Assembly: GCA_041494885.1 (NCBI GenBank)
Contig: JBGQBO010000010.1
Location: forward strand, 62,001 to 126,000
Direction of reading: 5' to 3'
DNA: 64,000 nt
From: JAIQFV01 sp041494885
GTDB lineage: Bacteria; Acidobacteriota; Terriglobia; JAIQFV01
Part shown: piece after piece, positions 43,544 to 51,634 of the stretch
How positions within the stretch are numbered: position 1 is the stretch's first letter
How the letters are laid out: each line of letters begins with the position of its first letter
Position numbers and translations under genes: made by a program
Notes under the pieces: model-generated
Databases searched by the model: none
Seen by the model: the letters and a program-made list of their open reading frames with translations, nothing else
Told to the model about the DNA's origin: nothing

Positions 43544-43804
43544 CTAAGTAATGTCGATTAAGACCGAGCTGTCGCCATCACCGACTTCAACGTGGGTCCC
43601 CTTCAGCGCTCCCAGAATCTGGGCGAAAGCCGAGAGGGCGCGAAAGGGATCTACCCGGCGCACCAGGCAAGCGATGAAAATCACCGGCAAGAGCAGGAGC
43701 GCGACGGGCAGCAACAGGAGCCACACGAGCAGCAGCGGGATGCGCAAATGGAAAACGCCCCCCCGTTGGTGGCGGATATGGATGGTGATCACTTGAAAGA
43801 TCAT
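43544..43804 (-). CDS. Small membrane protein of the DUF2089 operon
   Basis: An 86-residue protein with one long hydrophobic segment (about 20-48, FHLRIPLLLVWLLLLPVALL then LPVIFIACLV), likely one or two membrane-crossing helices. A C-terminal domain follows with FRALSAFAQILGALKGTHVE and a DGDSSVLIDIT end. It starts on an ATGA overlap with the DUF2089 gene, so the two are translationally coupled, and it runs into the SHOCT-like gene 9 nt later. The family is unknown. Confidence 0.72.
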   Translation of the reverse strand: MIFQVITIHIRHQRGGVFHLRIPLLLVWLLLLPVALLLLPVIFIACLVRRVDPFRALSAFAQILGALKGTHVEVGDGDSSVLIDIT

Positions 43805-44187
43805 TTCAACTCCTCCAAATCCCGGATGGCCTCAGGCGCGCTGATTTCCCCGCGCTGGAGTCGGTCCAGGATCTCAGTGCGCGACGGTCTCGGATTGGTG
43901 TCCACAAAGGGAAGGGACCCCGCAATCCGGTTGAGCCGTGATTTGATGGTGGGATAACTGACCCCGAAGATCTGCTCCATCTCCTTGATGGATCCATGAC
44001 AGCGGACAAAGGCGGTGACGAACACCCGGTCTTCAAGATTCAGCCGCGCCAGCTCAGGGAGCTCAAAACACCCTTCAATGACAATGTCCTTCTCCACCAT
44101 TCGAACCCGCTCCAATACGATAGTCTGGCCCTGAGTTAGCCGCGTCAGCTCCTGCCAGTCTTTAAACGCCTTGTTTTCAGATGTCAT
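43801..44187 (-). CDS. DUF2089-family regulator
   Basis: A 128-residue protein matching the DUF2089 layout. A small N-terminal beta segment (IVLERVRMVEKDIVIEGCFE) leads to LARLNLEDRVFVTAFVRCHG and SIKEMEQIFGVSYPTIKSRL, a clear helix-turn-helix. The C-terminal helical hairpin ends EILDRLQRGEISAPEAIRDL. It is probably a DNA-binding regulator of its own operon. ATG at 44187 is used; a TTG at 44202 is in frame and neither has a clear ribosome-binding site. An AT-rich promoter with a perfect palindrome lies just upstream. Confidence 0.82.
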   Translation of the reverse strand: MTSENKAFKDWQELTRLTQGQTIVLERVRMVEKDIVIEGCFELPELARLNLEDRVFVTAFVRCHGSIKEMEQIFGVSYPTIKSRLNRIAGSLPFVDTNPRPSRTEILDRLQRGEISAPEAIRDLEELK

Positions 44188-44226
44188 ATTATTAATATCC
44201 AATCACGTAATAATTAAGTTAATTAA

Positions 44227-44275
44227 TTTATATATTAATAAGATTAAGTTTGTCAAGATATATTATTAATAATAT
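44227..44275 (-). promoter_or_regulatory. Strong AT-rich promoter and palindromic operator of the DUF2089 operon
   Basis: On the minus strand a consensus -35 TTGACA (44256-44251) is followed after 18 bp by TATAAA (44232-44227). Immediately upstream of the -35 is a perfect 16-bp palindrome ATATTATTAATAATAT (44260-44275). A related AT-rich phrase, ATATTAATAATATG, occurs over the gene start. The block is almost pure A/T in an otherwise GC-rich window. Confidence 0.7.
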
Positions 44276-44737
44276 TTACATCATTCGGTTTTTGAACGGC
44301 AATGGTAACATTGACTGTTCATCTGATTTAAAATCTCTGTTCCACACAAAGCCACCTTTAGCGGCCCCACCCTACTGGATTAAGAAAGCCCGCCGGTTTA
44401 GGTCGGAACACGAGCCAATTACGAATCGCCTCGGCATGGAACAATTCGCTTGAACTCATCCAGGGAAAAGGCGTATCAGTGGATTTGTTCAGGACAGAAA
44501 AAGGTGCGAAGGCCGGCGTGACGACGTACATCGAGGCCTGCGACATTCCTGTGAGGTGGTCGGACCGGAGTCCGTCACTACTGCGAGAGCGGCCTTGTGT
44601 CCGGCGCAGTCGATTACGAACCCGACCCCTTGATTCATCTGCCGAGGGTAAAGTCTTGATCTGCTGCTCCCGGCCCCGGGGAGACATCGTCTTGATTTGT
44701 AAAGCGACCTCCCTTCTAAACTCATTGGAGGAAGCGG
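44276..44737. other. Intergenic region, no supported gene
   Basis: Gene-free to the 3-methyladenine glycosylase. Open frames on both strands (44358-44762 minus, 44479-44754 plus) overlap each other, lack motifs and lack convincing starts, so they are not called. Confidence 0.35.
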
Positions 44738-45364
44738 GTGACGCCTTTCGCTGATCGAGCACAACACCATCGCATTCGCCGCTTGCGTCGCGCGGAGTTG
44801 CCCATTGACACCATCGCGCTGGCTCACTTTCTCATCGGAAAGACACTGGTCCACGACCTGCCGGGGGGCCGGACCAGCGGCCGCATCGTCGAAACGGAGG
44901 CGTATCCCCCGGGAGATTCCGCCGGACATGCCTTTCGCGGAGAGACGCCCGGAAACCGCTCCCTGTTTCTTGGACACGGATATGCCTATGTCTATTTCAC
45001 CTATGGGTCGTCCTACATGATGAATGTCACGAGCGAGCTCACCGGAGTCGGCGCAGGGGTTTTATTGCGGGCCATCGAACCGATCGACGGGATCGCCTTG
45101 ATGAAACATCACCGCGGCACGACAAGACTGCTCGACCTGGCGCGGGGCCCGGGTCGGCTTGCAGCCGCCCTGCGAATCGACAAGCGTTATGATGGCGTCG
45201 ACCTGTGTGGCCGCGGGCCGCTCTGGCTGGGAGCGGCCGTGCGCCAAACCGGCCCGGTAGGCAGGAGCGTGCGCATCGGCATCACCCGCGAAGTCGACCG
45301 CCTGCTTCGCCTGTATGAGCGCGAAAATCCTTTTGTGAGCGGCCTAAAGCGATTGCGTGTGTAG
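44738..45364 (+). CDS. DNA-3-methyladenine glycosylase (AAG/MPG type)
   Basis: A 208-residue enzyme of the mammalian-type alkyladenine glycosylase family, found in many bacteria. It removes alkylated and deaminated purines in base-excision repair. IALAHFLIGKTLVHDLPGG opens it, GRIVETEAYPPGDSAGHAFR carries the catalytic glutamate, and GHGYAYVYFTYGSSYMMNV is the conserved base-flipping region. VLLRAIEPIDGI, LARGPGRLAAALRID and RSVRIGITREVDRLLR follow. The start is the GTG at 44738. It is a single gene. Confidence 0.92.
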   Translation: MTPFADRAQHHRIRRLRRAELPIDTIALAHFLIGKTLVHDLPGGRTSGRIVETEAYPPGDSAGHAFRGETPGNRSLFLGHGYAYVYFTYGSSYMMNVTSELTGVGAGVLLRAIEPIDGIALMKHHRGTTRLLDLARGPGRLAAALRIDKRYDGVDLCGRGPLWLGAAVRQTGPVGRSVRIGITREVDRLLRLYERENPFVSGLKRLRV

Positions 45365-45432
45365 ATCTCCTCGTAACGACCCCAGTCGTTACTGGGCCCG
45401 AGTGGACGCCCACAATATATCCGGAGGATTAA

Positions 45433-45690
45433 TTGTCCAATCCATGTACTCATCTCGATCAAATTCGACAGGTCAGCCCGAACTCCAGCGGCTGTGAAGA
45501 GTGCCTTAAGCTCGGCTGGTCGTGGGTTCAGTTACGAATGTGCCTGGTCTGTGGTCACGTCGGCTGTTGCGATTCTTCGAGGGGTCGGCACGCCACCGAA
45601 CACTTTCGGAAGACCGGGCACCCCGTCATGGAATCCCATGGGCCCGGAGAAAGCTGGCGATGGTGCTACATCGACTCGGCGTATTTATGA
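45433..45690 (+). CDS. UBP-type zinc-finger protein
   Basis: An 85-residue protein that is essentially one zf-UBP domain. It has the Cys/His series of the family: CTHLDQI, SGCEECLKLG, MCLVCGHVGCCDSSRGRHAT and EHFRKTGHPVMES, ending SWRWCYIDSAYL. The domain binds ubiquitin C-termini in eukaryotes; bacterial copies are common and of unknown role. The start is a TTG at 45433, supported by GGAGG (45423-45427) 5 nt before it and by the domain beginning at once. It lies 68 bp after the glycosylase gene. Confidence 0.85.
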   Translation: MSNPCTHLDQIRQVSPNSSGCEECLKLGWSWVQLRMCLVCGHVGCCDSSRGRHATEHFRKTGHPVMESHGPGESWRWCYIDSAYL

Positions 45691-45916
45691 TCGCTTTGCT
45701 TTCGATGATGTCTCGCCCGGATCACCAACGGAAGCAAAGTTTGCTCGTCCCGCGTCGCAGGCACTGTCGAAACAGTGGACGTGATTTTGCCCCCATCCGC
45801 TCCACGCCCTTATCAGGCCCTTGATTTCAACTCCTTCAACAAGTAAAGTGAGCATCGTCCAGCCTCACACGGGTTGCTCAGGCCGAACCTGCCCGGCAGA
45901 GTGGCTGCTGAAAGGA

Positions 45917-47071
45917 ATGTTGGCGATGGCTGTGCTCATCGGCGTTCTTGGTCTCTTTCTGCTCCTCACCGTTCTCTGGGATTGCTTCGAAACCATGATT
46001 CTGCCGCGGCGCGTGACCCGCCGCTTCCGGCTGACCCGGACGTTTTACCGAATCACGGGGACTCCCTGGCTGCTGATGGCGCGCCGGATGAAATCGGGCA
46101 AGGGACGGGAAGATTTCCTCAGCGTCTTCGGTCCCATGTCGGTCTTGATGCTTTTCGGGGTGTGGGCATTGGGGCTTATCTTCGGCTTTGCCATGCTGCA
46201 ATGGGCGACCGGATTGATGATCGGGGGGCCCAATCGTCTTCAAGCCTTTCGCACCGAGCTTTACATGAGCGGAACCTCCTTTTTTACGCTCGGCCTTGGA
46301 GACGTTACGCCGCACACCTCTCTCGCGCGCGTGATCACGGTGGCGGAGGCCGGGACCGGTTTCGGCTTTTTGGCCGTCGTTATTTCCTATCTGCCCGTGC
46401 TCTACGGGGCGTTTTCGCGGCGGGAGGTAAATATTTCATTGCTGGATGCGCGTGCCGGTTCCCCGCCCACGGCCGCTGAACTTTTGCGCAGACACACCAG
46501 CCAACAGAATCTGGAAGCTCTGGGAGAATACCTGCGTGCCTGGGAGACCTGGGCTGCGGAATTGATGGAGAGCCATATCTCGTATCCTGTCTTGTGCTAC
46601 TTTCGTTCCCAGCACAATAACCAATCCTGGGTTCTAGCACTGGCCACGATCCTGGACACTTGCGCCCTGCTCATCGCTCATACGGAGGGGGTGTTGCAGT
46701 GGCAGGCCGGGTTGACCTTCGCGATCTCGCGGCATGCCCTGGTGGACCTGGCCCAAGTTCTCGGAATTCCACCCCAGTCCAAATATGTTGATCGTTTCAA
46801 CGAGGCCACCCTGGCGGAACTGCGCGGGATCCTGGGTGCCGCCGGCGCGCCCCTTTGCCGGGCGCGCGCAGGCGAGGAAACCTTGAAGCGACAACGAGAG
46901 ATGTACGAACCGTTCCTGTTCGGATTCTCGGAGCGCCTGTTGATGCCGCTTCCATCCTGGGGAGCCGCGTCGGCAACCGTCGACAATTGGAAAACCAGCG
47001 CTTGGGGAAGAGTTACGACAACCTCCAACCTTGCCCCGGTTTCGAGGATACAGGACGACGACCATGCCTGA
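45917..47071 (+). CDS. Potassium-channel-like membrane protein with a variant selectivity filter
   Basis: A 384-residue protein with an N-terminal membrane helix (AMAVLIGVLGLFLLLTVLWD), a second (LSVFGPMSVLMLFGVWALGL and IFGFAMLQWA), a pore region SGTSFFTLGLGDVTPHT, and a final helix (VITVAEAGTGFGFLAVVISY). This is the Ion_trans_2 layout, but the filter reads TLGLGD where a classical potassium channel has TVGYGD. The C-terminal 200 residues (from RREVNISLLDARAG) are cytoplasmic and helical with no RCK domain recognised. The start is unclear; ATGs at 45917 and 45926 both follow AAAGGA. The frame is open further upstream without support. Confidence 0.8.
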   Translation: MLAMAVLIGVLGLFLLLTVLWDCFETMILPRRVTRRFRLTRTFYRITGTPWLLMARRMKSGKGREDFLSVFGPMSVLMLFGVWALGLIFGFAMLQWATGLMIGGPNRLQAFRTELYMSGTSFFTLGLGDVTPHTSLARVITVAEAGTGFGFLAVVISYLPVLYGAFSRREVNISLLDARAGSPPTAAELLRRHTSQQNLEALGEYLRAWETWAAELMESHISYPVLCYFRSQHNNQSWVLALATILDTCALLIAHTEGVLQWQAGLTFAISRHALVDLAQVLGIPPQSKYVDRFNEATLAELRGILGAAGAPLCRARAGEETLKRQREMYEPFLFGFSERLLMPLPSWGAASATVDNWKTSAWGRVTTTSNLAPVSRIQDDDHA

Positions 47072-47160
47072 AGACTCGGTGGCGCAGACGTCCCGTCTGC
47101 GGATCTCCGAACAGAAATGGCCGGCGGGGACGCCTGCCCCACGACAAATAAGGCCAACTG

Positions 47161-47874
47161 ATGGAACAAGACAAAGGGAATAGAGGATCCTGGATCCTCG
47201 AGACGAAGCACCTGAGCCGTGTGGTTTCAGGGAAACCTCTGATTGAAGACATCAGCATCCAGGTTGAGAGAGGTGATGTAGTGGCGGTGGTCGGGCCGAG
47301 CGGGTCCGGGAAATCTTCTTTTCTCCGCCTCATTAACCGGCTGGATGAGCCCACGGCGGGGACGGTCCATCTCGAAGGAATGGATTACCGAGAGATTCCC
47401 CCGCGTCAGCTGAGGCGGCGGATCGGCATGATGACGCAGACGGCTTTTCTTTTTCCGGGGACGGTCTCCGACAACCTCCGGTTTGGCCCCCGTCAGCAGG
47501 AGAAAGATCTCTCCGAAGAAACCATCTCTCGGCTCCTCGACCAGGTCGGACTCGCCGGGCAGGCCGGCAGCGATGTCAGCCACCTGTCGGGTGGCGAAGC
47601 CCAGCGCGTCAGTCTTGCCCGCGCGCTGGCGAACACTCCCCTGGTCCTGTTGCTCGACGAGCCGACGTCGGCGTTGGACGAGGGATCCAAGCAGGAAGTC
47701 GAATCACTTATTCTCCAGGTCGTGAAACAAAATACGCTGACCTGCCTGATGGTCACCCATGATCTGGCACAAGCCGGGCGTGTGGCCGAGCGCGCCCTTC
47801 TCCTCAAGGGAGGGAAGCTCGCCAAGTTCGGTCCCACCCAGGAGGTTTTCGATGCTGAAACACTTCTTCACTAA
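47161..47874 (+). CDS. fetA: ABC transporter ATPase, FetA-like
   Basis: A 237-residue ATPase with Walker A GPSGSGKSS, Q-loop GMMTQTAFLFPGTV, signature LSGGEAQRVSLARAL, Walker B LVLLLDEPTSALDEG and switch VTHDLAQAGR. It pairs with the integral membrane permease encoded next, whose gene overlaps by 23 nt. The pair matches FetAB (YbbLM), reported in E. coli to export iron and protect against peroxide stress; STAR1/2-type aluminium tolerance proteins share the fold. The metal here is an inference. Confidence 0.88.
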   Translation: MEQDKGNRGSWILETKHLSRVVSGKPLIEDISIQVERGDVVAVVGPSGSGKSSFLRLINRLDEPTAGTVHLEGMDYREIPPRQLRRRIGMMTQTAFLFPGTVSDNLRFGPRQQEKDLSEETISRLLDQVGLAGQAGSDVSHLSGGEAQRVSLARALANTPLVLLLDEPTSALDEGSKQEVESLILQVVKQNTLTCLMVTHDLAQAGRVAERALLLKGGKLAKFGPTQEVFDAETLLH

Positions 47875-48652
47875 CCAGCTCTCCCTGGGTCTTGCCCAGG
47901 CGGTGGTCGCTACGGTGTTGGCACTGGCGGTGATGATGCTCGCCCGGAAGCGGGAGATTCACTTGGAGCGTGACATCCTTGTTGCTCTCGTCCGCGGCAT
48001 CGTCCAGATCGTGGCCGTGGGTTCCATCCTGGTCCTGCTTCTTCGCGGCCCGCAGTGGACGAGTCTTTTTGTTCTGTCGGGCATGATTACCGCTGCCGCG
48101 GCCACTTCGTCCCGTCGTGCGAAGGGCATTCCCGGGGCATTTGGAGTTTCCCTTTACGCCATCGCCTTCGGGGCGGGCTTGGTGATCGTGTTCATGACCT
48201 GGGCCGGCGCCATTGATACGGGAATCACCACGCTGATCCCCGTCGGAAGCATGCTGATCGCCAATGCCATGAACACCAACTCCCTGGCGCTGAATCGATT
48301 CCGTTCCGAGGTCCAGGCGAATATTGGACTCATTGAAACGGGACTGGCCCTAGGCGCCGGCTCCAAACAAACCGTGGCTCCCTATGTTCAGTCCTCTCTC
48401 CAGGCAAGCCTCATTCCCGCTATCGACTCTCTGCGTTCACTCGGCATCGTATGGATTCCCGGGTTAATGACCGGGATGCTGCTTTCCGGCTCGAAGCCCG
48501 TCTACGCCGCCATTTACCAATTTGTCATCCTCTCCATGATTTTTGCCGCTTCGGGGCTCACCTCGCTGGTCAGCACTCTGCTGATTCGAGGTCACGCCTT
48601 TTCGCCTGCCGAGCAGTTGACGCTGCGACCCGGCATTAAATTCGCCCCGTAG
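47852..48652 (+). CDS. fetB: ABC transporter permease, FetB-like
   Basis: A 266-residue membrane protein with about seven helices, of the UPF0014/FetB family: GLAQAVVATVLALAVMMLAR, RDILVALVRGIVQIVAVGSI, TSLFVLSGMITAAAATSSRR, TTLIPVGSMLIANAMNTNSL, ALGAGSKQTVAPYVQSSL, GIVWIPGLMTGMLLSGSKPV and YQFVILSMIFAASGLTSLVS. GIVWIPGLMTGMLLSG is the family hallmark. The ATG at 47852 has AGGAGG just before it and overlaps the ATPase gene by 23 nt, so the pair is co-translated. Confidence 0.9.
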   Translation: MLKHFFTNQLSLGLAQAVVATVLALAVMMLARKREIHLERDILVALVRGIVQIVAVGSILVLLLRGPQWTSLFVLSGMITAAAATSSRRAKGIPGAFGVSLYAIAFGAGLVIVFMTWAGAIDTGITTLIPVGSMLIANAMNTNSLALNRFRSEVQANIGLIETGLALGAGSKQTVAPYVQSSLQASLIPAIDSLRSLGIVWIPGLMTGMLLSGSKPVYAAIYQFVILSMIFAASGLTSLVSTLLIRGHAFSPAEQLTLRPGIKFAP

Positions 48653-49709
48653 CAGCCATGCAACGGGGAGCGGTGCCCGCGCGGCCGCTGCGGAAGCCCT
48701 TTATCGCTCAGCCGGCAAATACCTGAAATCTCAATGTAAACGCTGCCGTAGGTTTCCAATCCCATGGAGAGACGCGGCCGAACCAAAACGGATCTCCGGC
48801 AAGCAACCTCCACACGCGATTATAGGCAACGGAATTTTCAGAATCAGAATCTCACTAATCTGGGGACGGAATTATTCGGCAAGCGGAAGGCCGGCGGGAT
48901 CGAGTATTCCCTCCCTTGGGAAAGAGGGCACGATTAAAGAGGCCCGGGGGGTCGCCCTATATCGCGATCCCGGAAGGTATGGGAAAGCAATGGGTAGCAC
49001 CATGCATGTCCTTGTGTATGATTTTCTCAACGACCTCGTATTATTGGGCGTTCTCGCTTTGGGCTTCTGCATCTTGTACGCGGTTGTTTTGGCGGTTGAG
49101 GGGACAACGCGGCTATTCCCTCCCGTTTTGCGCAAGATCGGCCATCATGCGGCCGCTTTGCTTTCGATCCATCCTGGATTCAAGACGAGGTTCTTCTTCG
49201 GCCGCACGCACAACGGCCATGGTCCACCCTAAGTGGCATGGAATCCGTCAGGGTGCCTCACCACGGATCAAGGGGAGCGCGCTTCCAGTCAATAAGATTC
49301 GAGACGTTTTAGTCCTGTCACAACCCCGCGCTTTCAGGCATTGGCGCTTCCGGTTTCCCTGTTTAAACACTGCGCAGCCCCTATCCAAATTATCGAAACA
49401 GACTCCGACTAACTCACCGGTAGGCATCGGGGTCGAATTTTGATAAACTATCGTCTTACGATATTATTTAAATTCCCTTGTGAGCAGGATGTAAATCCTC
49501 TCCCTCTCCGCAGGTTCGAAGGAGAGCCAGGGACAGAGGTCCTTCCCCTTTGTTTCATATTTTCAAGTGGGAGGATGGTGGTTTGATATGACCGCTTTAT
49601 CTGAATTCTGAAGTCTTCACGAAGGAGTGTCTGGAAGTTCCGGGTGTCCTTAATGGAGAATTTCGGAACCCAGGTTTCATCATCTCGATCATTCAAGTCA
49701 GGAGGAACC
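48653..49709. other. Long intergenic region with one possible small membrane protein
   Basis: About 1 kb without a well-supported gene except the weak candidate at 48990-49232 (listed apart). The stretch 49440-49480 is AT-rich (TTGATAAACTATCGTCTTAC GATATTATTTAAA) and may be a promoter for the following AhpD-like gene. GAGAGCCAGGGACAGAGG (about 49520) has no recognised meaning. Confidence 0.4.
48990..49232 (+). CDS. Possible small membrane protein
   Basis: An 80-codon frame with a hydrophobic segment (DFLNDLVLLGVLALGFCILY then AVVLAVEGTTRL) and a basic tail (FKTRFFFGRTHNGHGPP). Composition is compatible with a one-helix membrane protein, but there is no family match that I can recall and the ribosome-binding site is weak. 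A second ATG (49002) is in frame. This may be a chance frame in a gene-free kilobase. Confidence 0.35.
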   Translation: MGSTMHVLVYDFLNDLVLLGVLALGFCILYAVVLAVEGTTRLFPPVLRKIGHHAAALLSIHPGFKTRFFFGRTHNGHGPP

Positions 49710-50219
49710 ATGAAATCAAGAATGGATTACACTCAAGACGCGGCTGGCGCCATGGAAGCCATGTATGCCGTAGAGAAATATGTTCGGCAGAGTGGGCTGG
49801 AACCTTCACTTTTGGAATTGATCCGGCTGCGCGCGTCACAAATCAATGGCTGCGCCTACTGTATCGATATGCACACCAAGGACGCGCGTGCCGAAGGCGA
49901 GACGGAACAGCGCTTGTACAGCGTCTCAGTATGGCGTGAGACCCCGTTTTTCACGGACCGGGAACGCGCGGCCCTGGAATGGGCTGAATCGGTGACGCTG
50001 GTCAGCCGGGACCACGTTCCGGACAGTGTTTACCAGTTGGCTCGCCAGTATTTCACGGAGAAGGAACTCGTAGACTTGACGATGGCCGTCATTGCCATCA
50101 ATGGTTGGAACCGCCTTGCTATAAGCTTCCGGACAGTCCCCGGCAGTTACCAGCGGGTCTCAAAGCGAAGTGCGGCTGCTACAACGGCAGATTCAGGAAC
50201 GTCTCGGGCCGCAAAGTAA
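49710..50219 (+). CDS. AhpD-like carboxymuconolactone-decarboxylase-family protein
   Basis: A 169-residue protein with the AhpD fold. The redox signature is INGCAYCIDMHTKDARAEGE, with the CxxC pair and following histidine, about residues 44-60. AMEAMYAVEKYVRQSGLEPS opens the fold; LLELIRLRASQ, FTDRERAALEWAESVTLVS and ELVDLTMAVIAINGWNRLAI follow. Relatives act as alkylhydroperoxidase partners or similar thiol peroxidases. AGGAGG precedes the ATG at 49710. It is followed by a DUF488 gene 111 nt later. It belongs with the two OsmC proteins in the thiol-peroxide theme of the window. Confidence 0.9.
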   Translation: MKSRMDYTQDAAGAMEAMYAVEKYVRQSGLEPSLLELIRLRASQINGCAYCIDMHTKDARAEGETEQRLYSVSVWRETPFFTDRERAALEWAESVTLVSRDHVPDSVYQLARQYFTEKELVDLTMAVIAINGWNRLAISFRTVPGSYQRVSKRSAAATTADSGTSRAAK

Positions 50220-50330
50220 GAAGCTCCTTTGCGACGGCTCAGCACGACTTGGAATTCCCTGGCCTCGCCAGGAACGGGGCGTGCCTTCTTGTGTTCGGAA
50301 TTGAGGAATAAGCCCGGAAAATCAGAAGCG

Positions 50331-50912
50331 ATGGAGAAGCGGAGATTGACATATCCCCTGGTCGTATTGACCGTCGGCCACTCCACCCGAACGGCGGAAG
50401 AGTTCATTCAGCTTCTGGCAAGTCACGGTGTGAAGTGCCTGGTCGATGTGCGCACCATCCCGCGTTCCCGGCACAACCCACAGTTCAATGCCGAGGACTT
50501 GGCCACGGCTTTGAAGCAGGCGGGAATCGCGTACGCGCATAAGGCGGGATTGGGCGGTCTTCGGCACCCTCGAAAGGACTCGATCAACACCGGGTGGCGG
50601 AACCTCAGCTTTCGGGGTTATGCGGACTACATGCAAACGGAGCCGTTTCGCAAGGCCCTGGGGGAATTGATTGAACTTGCGCGGCGGGAGCCCATTGCCG
50701 TGATGTGCGCGGAAGCCTTGCCCTGGCGCTGTCACCGCTCCTTGATTGGCGATGCCTTATTGGTGCGAGGCATTCGAGTGGATGACATCATGAGTGCATC
50801 GCGAACTCAACCTCACGAGCTCACGCCCTGGGCACGTGTCGAAGGGAGCCGGATCACTTATCCCCACGCCCCCGGATCAGAGCCGGAATCCAGCTGGCAG
50901 CCCGTCAAATAA
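50331..50912 (+). CDS. DUF488-family protein
   Basis: A 193-residue protein of the DUF488 family. VLTVGHSTRTAEEFIQLLAS with the GHS motif opens it; CLVDVRTIPRSRHNPQFNAE, YAHKAGLGGLRHPRKD, SFRGYADYMQTEPFRKAL and IAVMCAEALPWRCHRSLIGD are the other conserved blocks. The C-A-E...C-H-R segment suggests a cysteine-based hydrolase or nucleic-acid-linked activity, but the function is unproven. The ATG at 50331 begins at the family's start; the open frame upstream is not supported. Convergent with the VOC gene. Confidence 0.9.
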   Translation: MEKRRLTYPLVVLTVGHSTRTAEEFIQLLASHGVKCLVDVRTIPRSRHNPQFNAEDLATALKQAGIAYAHKAGLGGLRHPRKDSINTGWRNLSFRGYADYMQTEPFRKALGELIELARREPIAVMCAEALPWRCHRSLIGDALLVRGIRVDDIMSASRTQPHELTPWARVEGSRITYPHAPGSEPESSWQPVK

Positions 50913-50936
50913 GATCCTGAAGTCGTTCTCAGGATC
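50913..50936. terminator. Hairpin between convergent genes
   Basis: GATCCTGA (50913-50920) pairs perfectly with TCAGGATC (50929-50936) around an 8-nt loop, starting just after the DUF488 stop codon. It could act as a weak bidirectional terminator; no T-run is seen. Confidence 0.4.
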
Positions 50937-51034
50937 CCGGAGAAACTTCAGGGTGGGGCGCACAAAATGAAGAGTGCCATCCGCAGCGGCCCATCCGAAG
51001 GGAACCCCGTGACTGAAACCATAGCGGCTTCACC

Positions 51035-51424
51035 CTAGGCCGGCTCATACAGGGCTGCCATGGCTCCTGCGGGATCGCGGATGACTGCATACCGCGCCTG
51101 TCCCCCCATGCTCTTAGGCCCGGCCACCACAACGCCTCCCCGCGCCTCGCACTCCGTGAGGCTGGCATTGAGATCCACCACGACGATATAGATGAGCCAC
51201 TGCGGGGGAAGGTCCGCATTACTTCCGCGCGCGTGACAGATCCCAGCCGCCGGTTTTCCTGTCTCCGGATCGGTCATGTTGTAGTCGTTGTAGGATCCCA
51301 TCGAGACGGGCGCTGGTTTCCATCCAGTCACCGCCGCGTAAAAGTTCCGGACCTTGGTTGCCTGAGGGACCGTCAGATCGGCCCAAGCGATGGTGCCGGG
51401 ATTGGGACGTGCCTTCCTGGCCAT
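51035..51424 (-). CDS. VOC-family (glyoxalase-like) protein
   Basis: A 129-residue protein of the vicinal-oxygen-chelate superfamily, small beta-alpha-beta-beta-beta modules. PGTIAWADLTVPQATKVRNF opens with the usual strand-helix, YNMTDPETGKPAAGICHARG follows, and WLIYIVVVDLNASLTECEAR then GARYAVIRDPAGAMAALYEP-like text completes the fold (QARYAVIRDPAGAMAALYEP). Glyoxalase, dioxygenase and antibiotic-resistance proteins share the fold, so no reaction is named. ATG at 51424 follows a GGAGG-like site. Confidence 0.88.
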   Translation of the reverse strand: MARKARPNPGTIAWADLTVPQATKVRNFYAAVTGWKPAPVSMGSYNDYNMTDPETGKPAAGICHARGSNADLPPQWLIYIVVVDLNASLTECEARGGVVVAGPKSMGGQARYAVIRDPAGAMAALYEPA

Positions 51425-51634
51425 TCGACCTCCTCGTCAAAGAAAGCTTTCCGCTATGCAAGTATCCATTGTGGACCCGAAAAAAGGCTGACTTGTTCTA
51501 AGGGGCCGGGGAAACGGAGACGGCTTAGCCCCTGGCTTCATCCGATGTCTTGGACATTCTTGTGGGATCGCCTTGGTTTCTCAATAAATTCTTCTGCAAC
51601 CAGGAATCGTGTGTTTGCATTCGCACCCGCCGGC

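Noticed and set aside
44358..44762. Overlapping open frames on both strands before the 3-methyladenine glycosylase
   Set aside because: Neither has a start signal or known motif, and they overlap each other almost completely.
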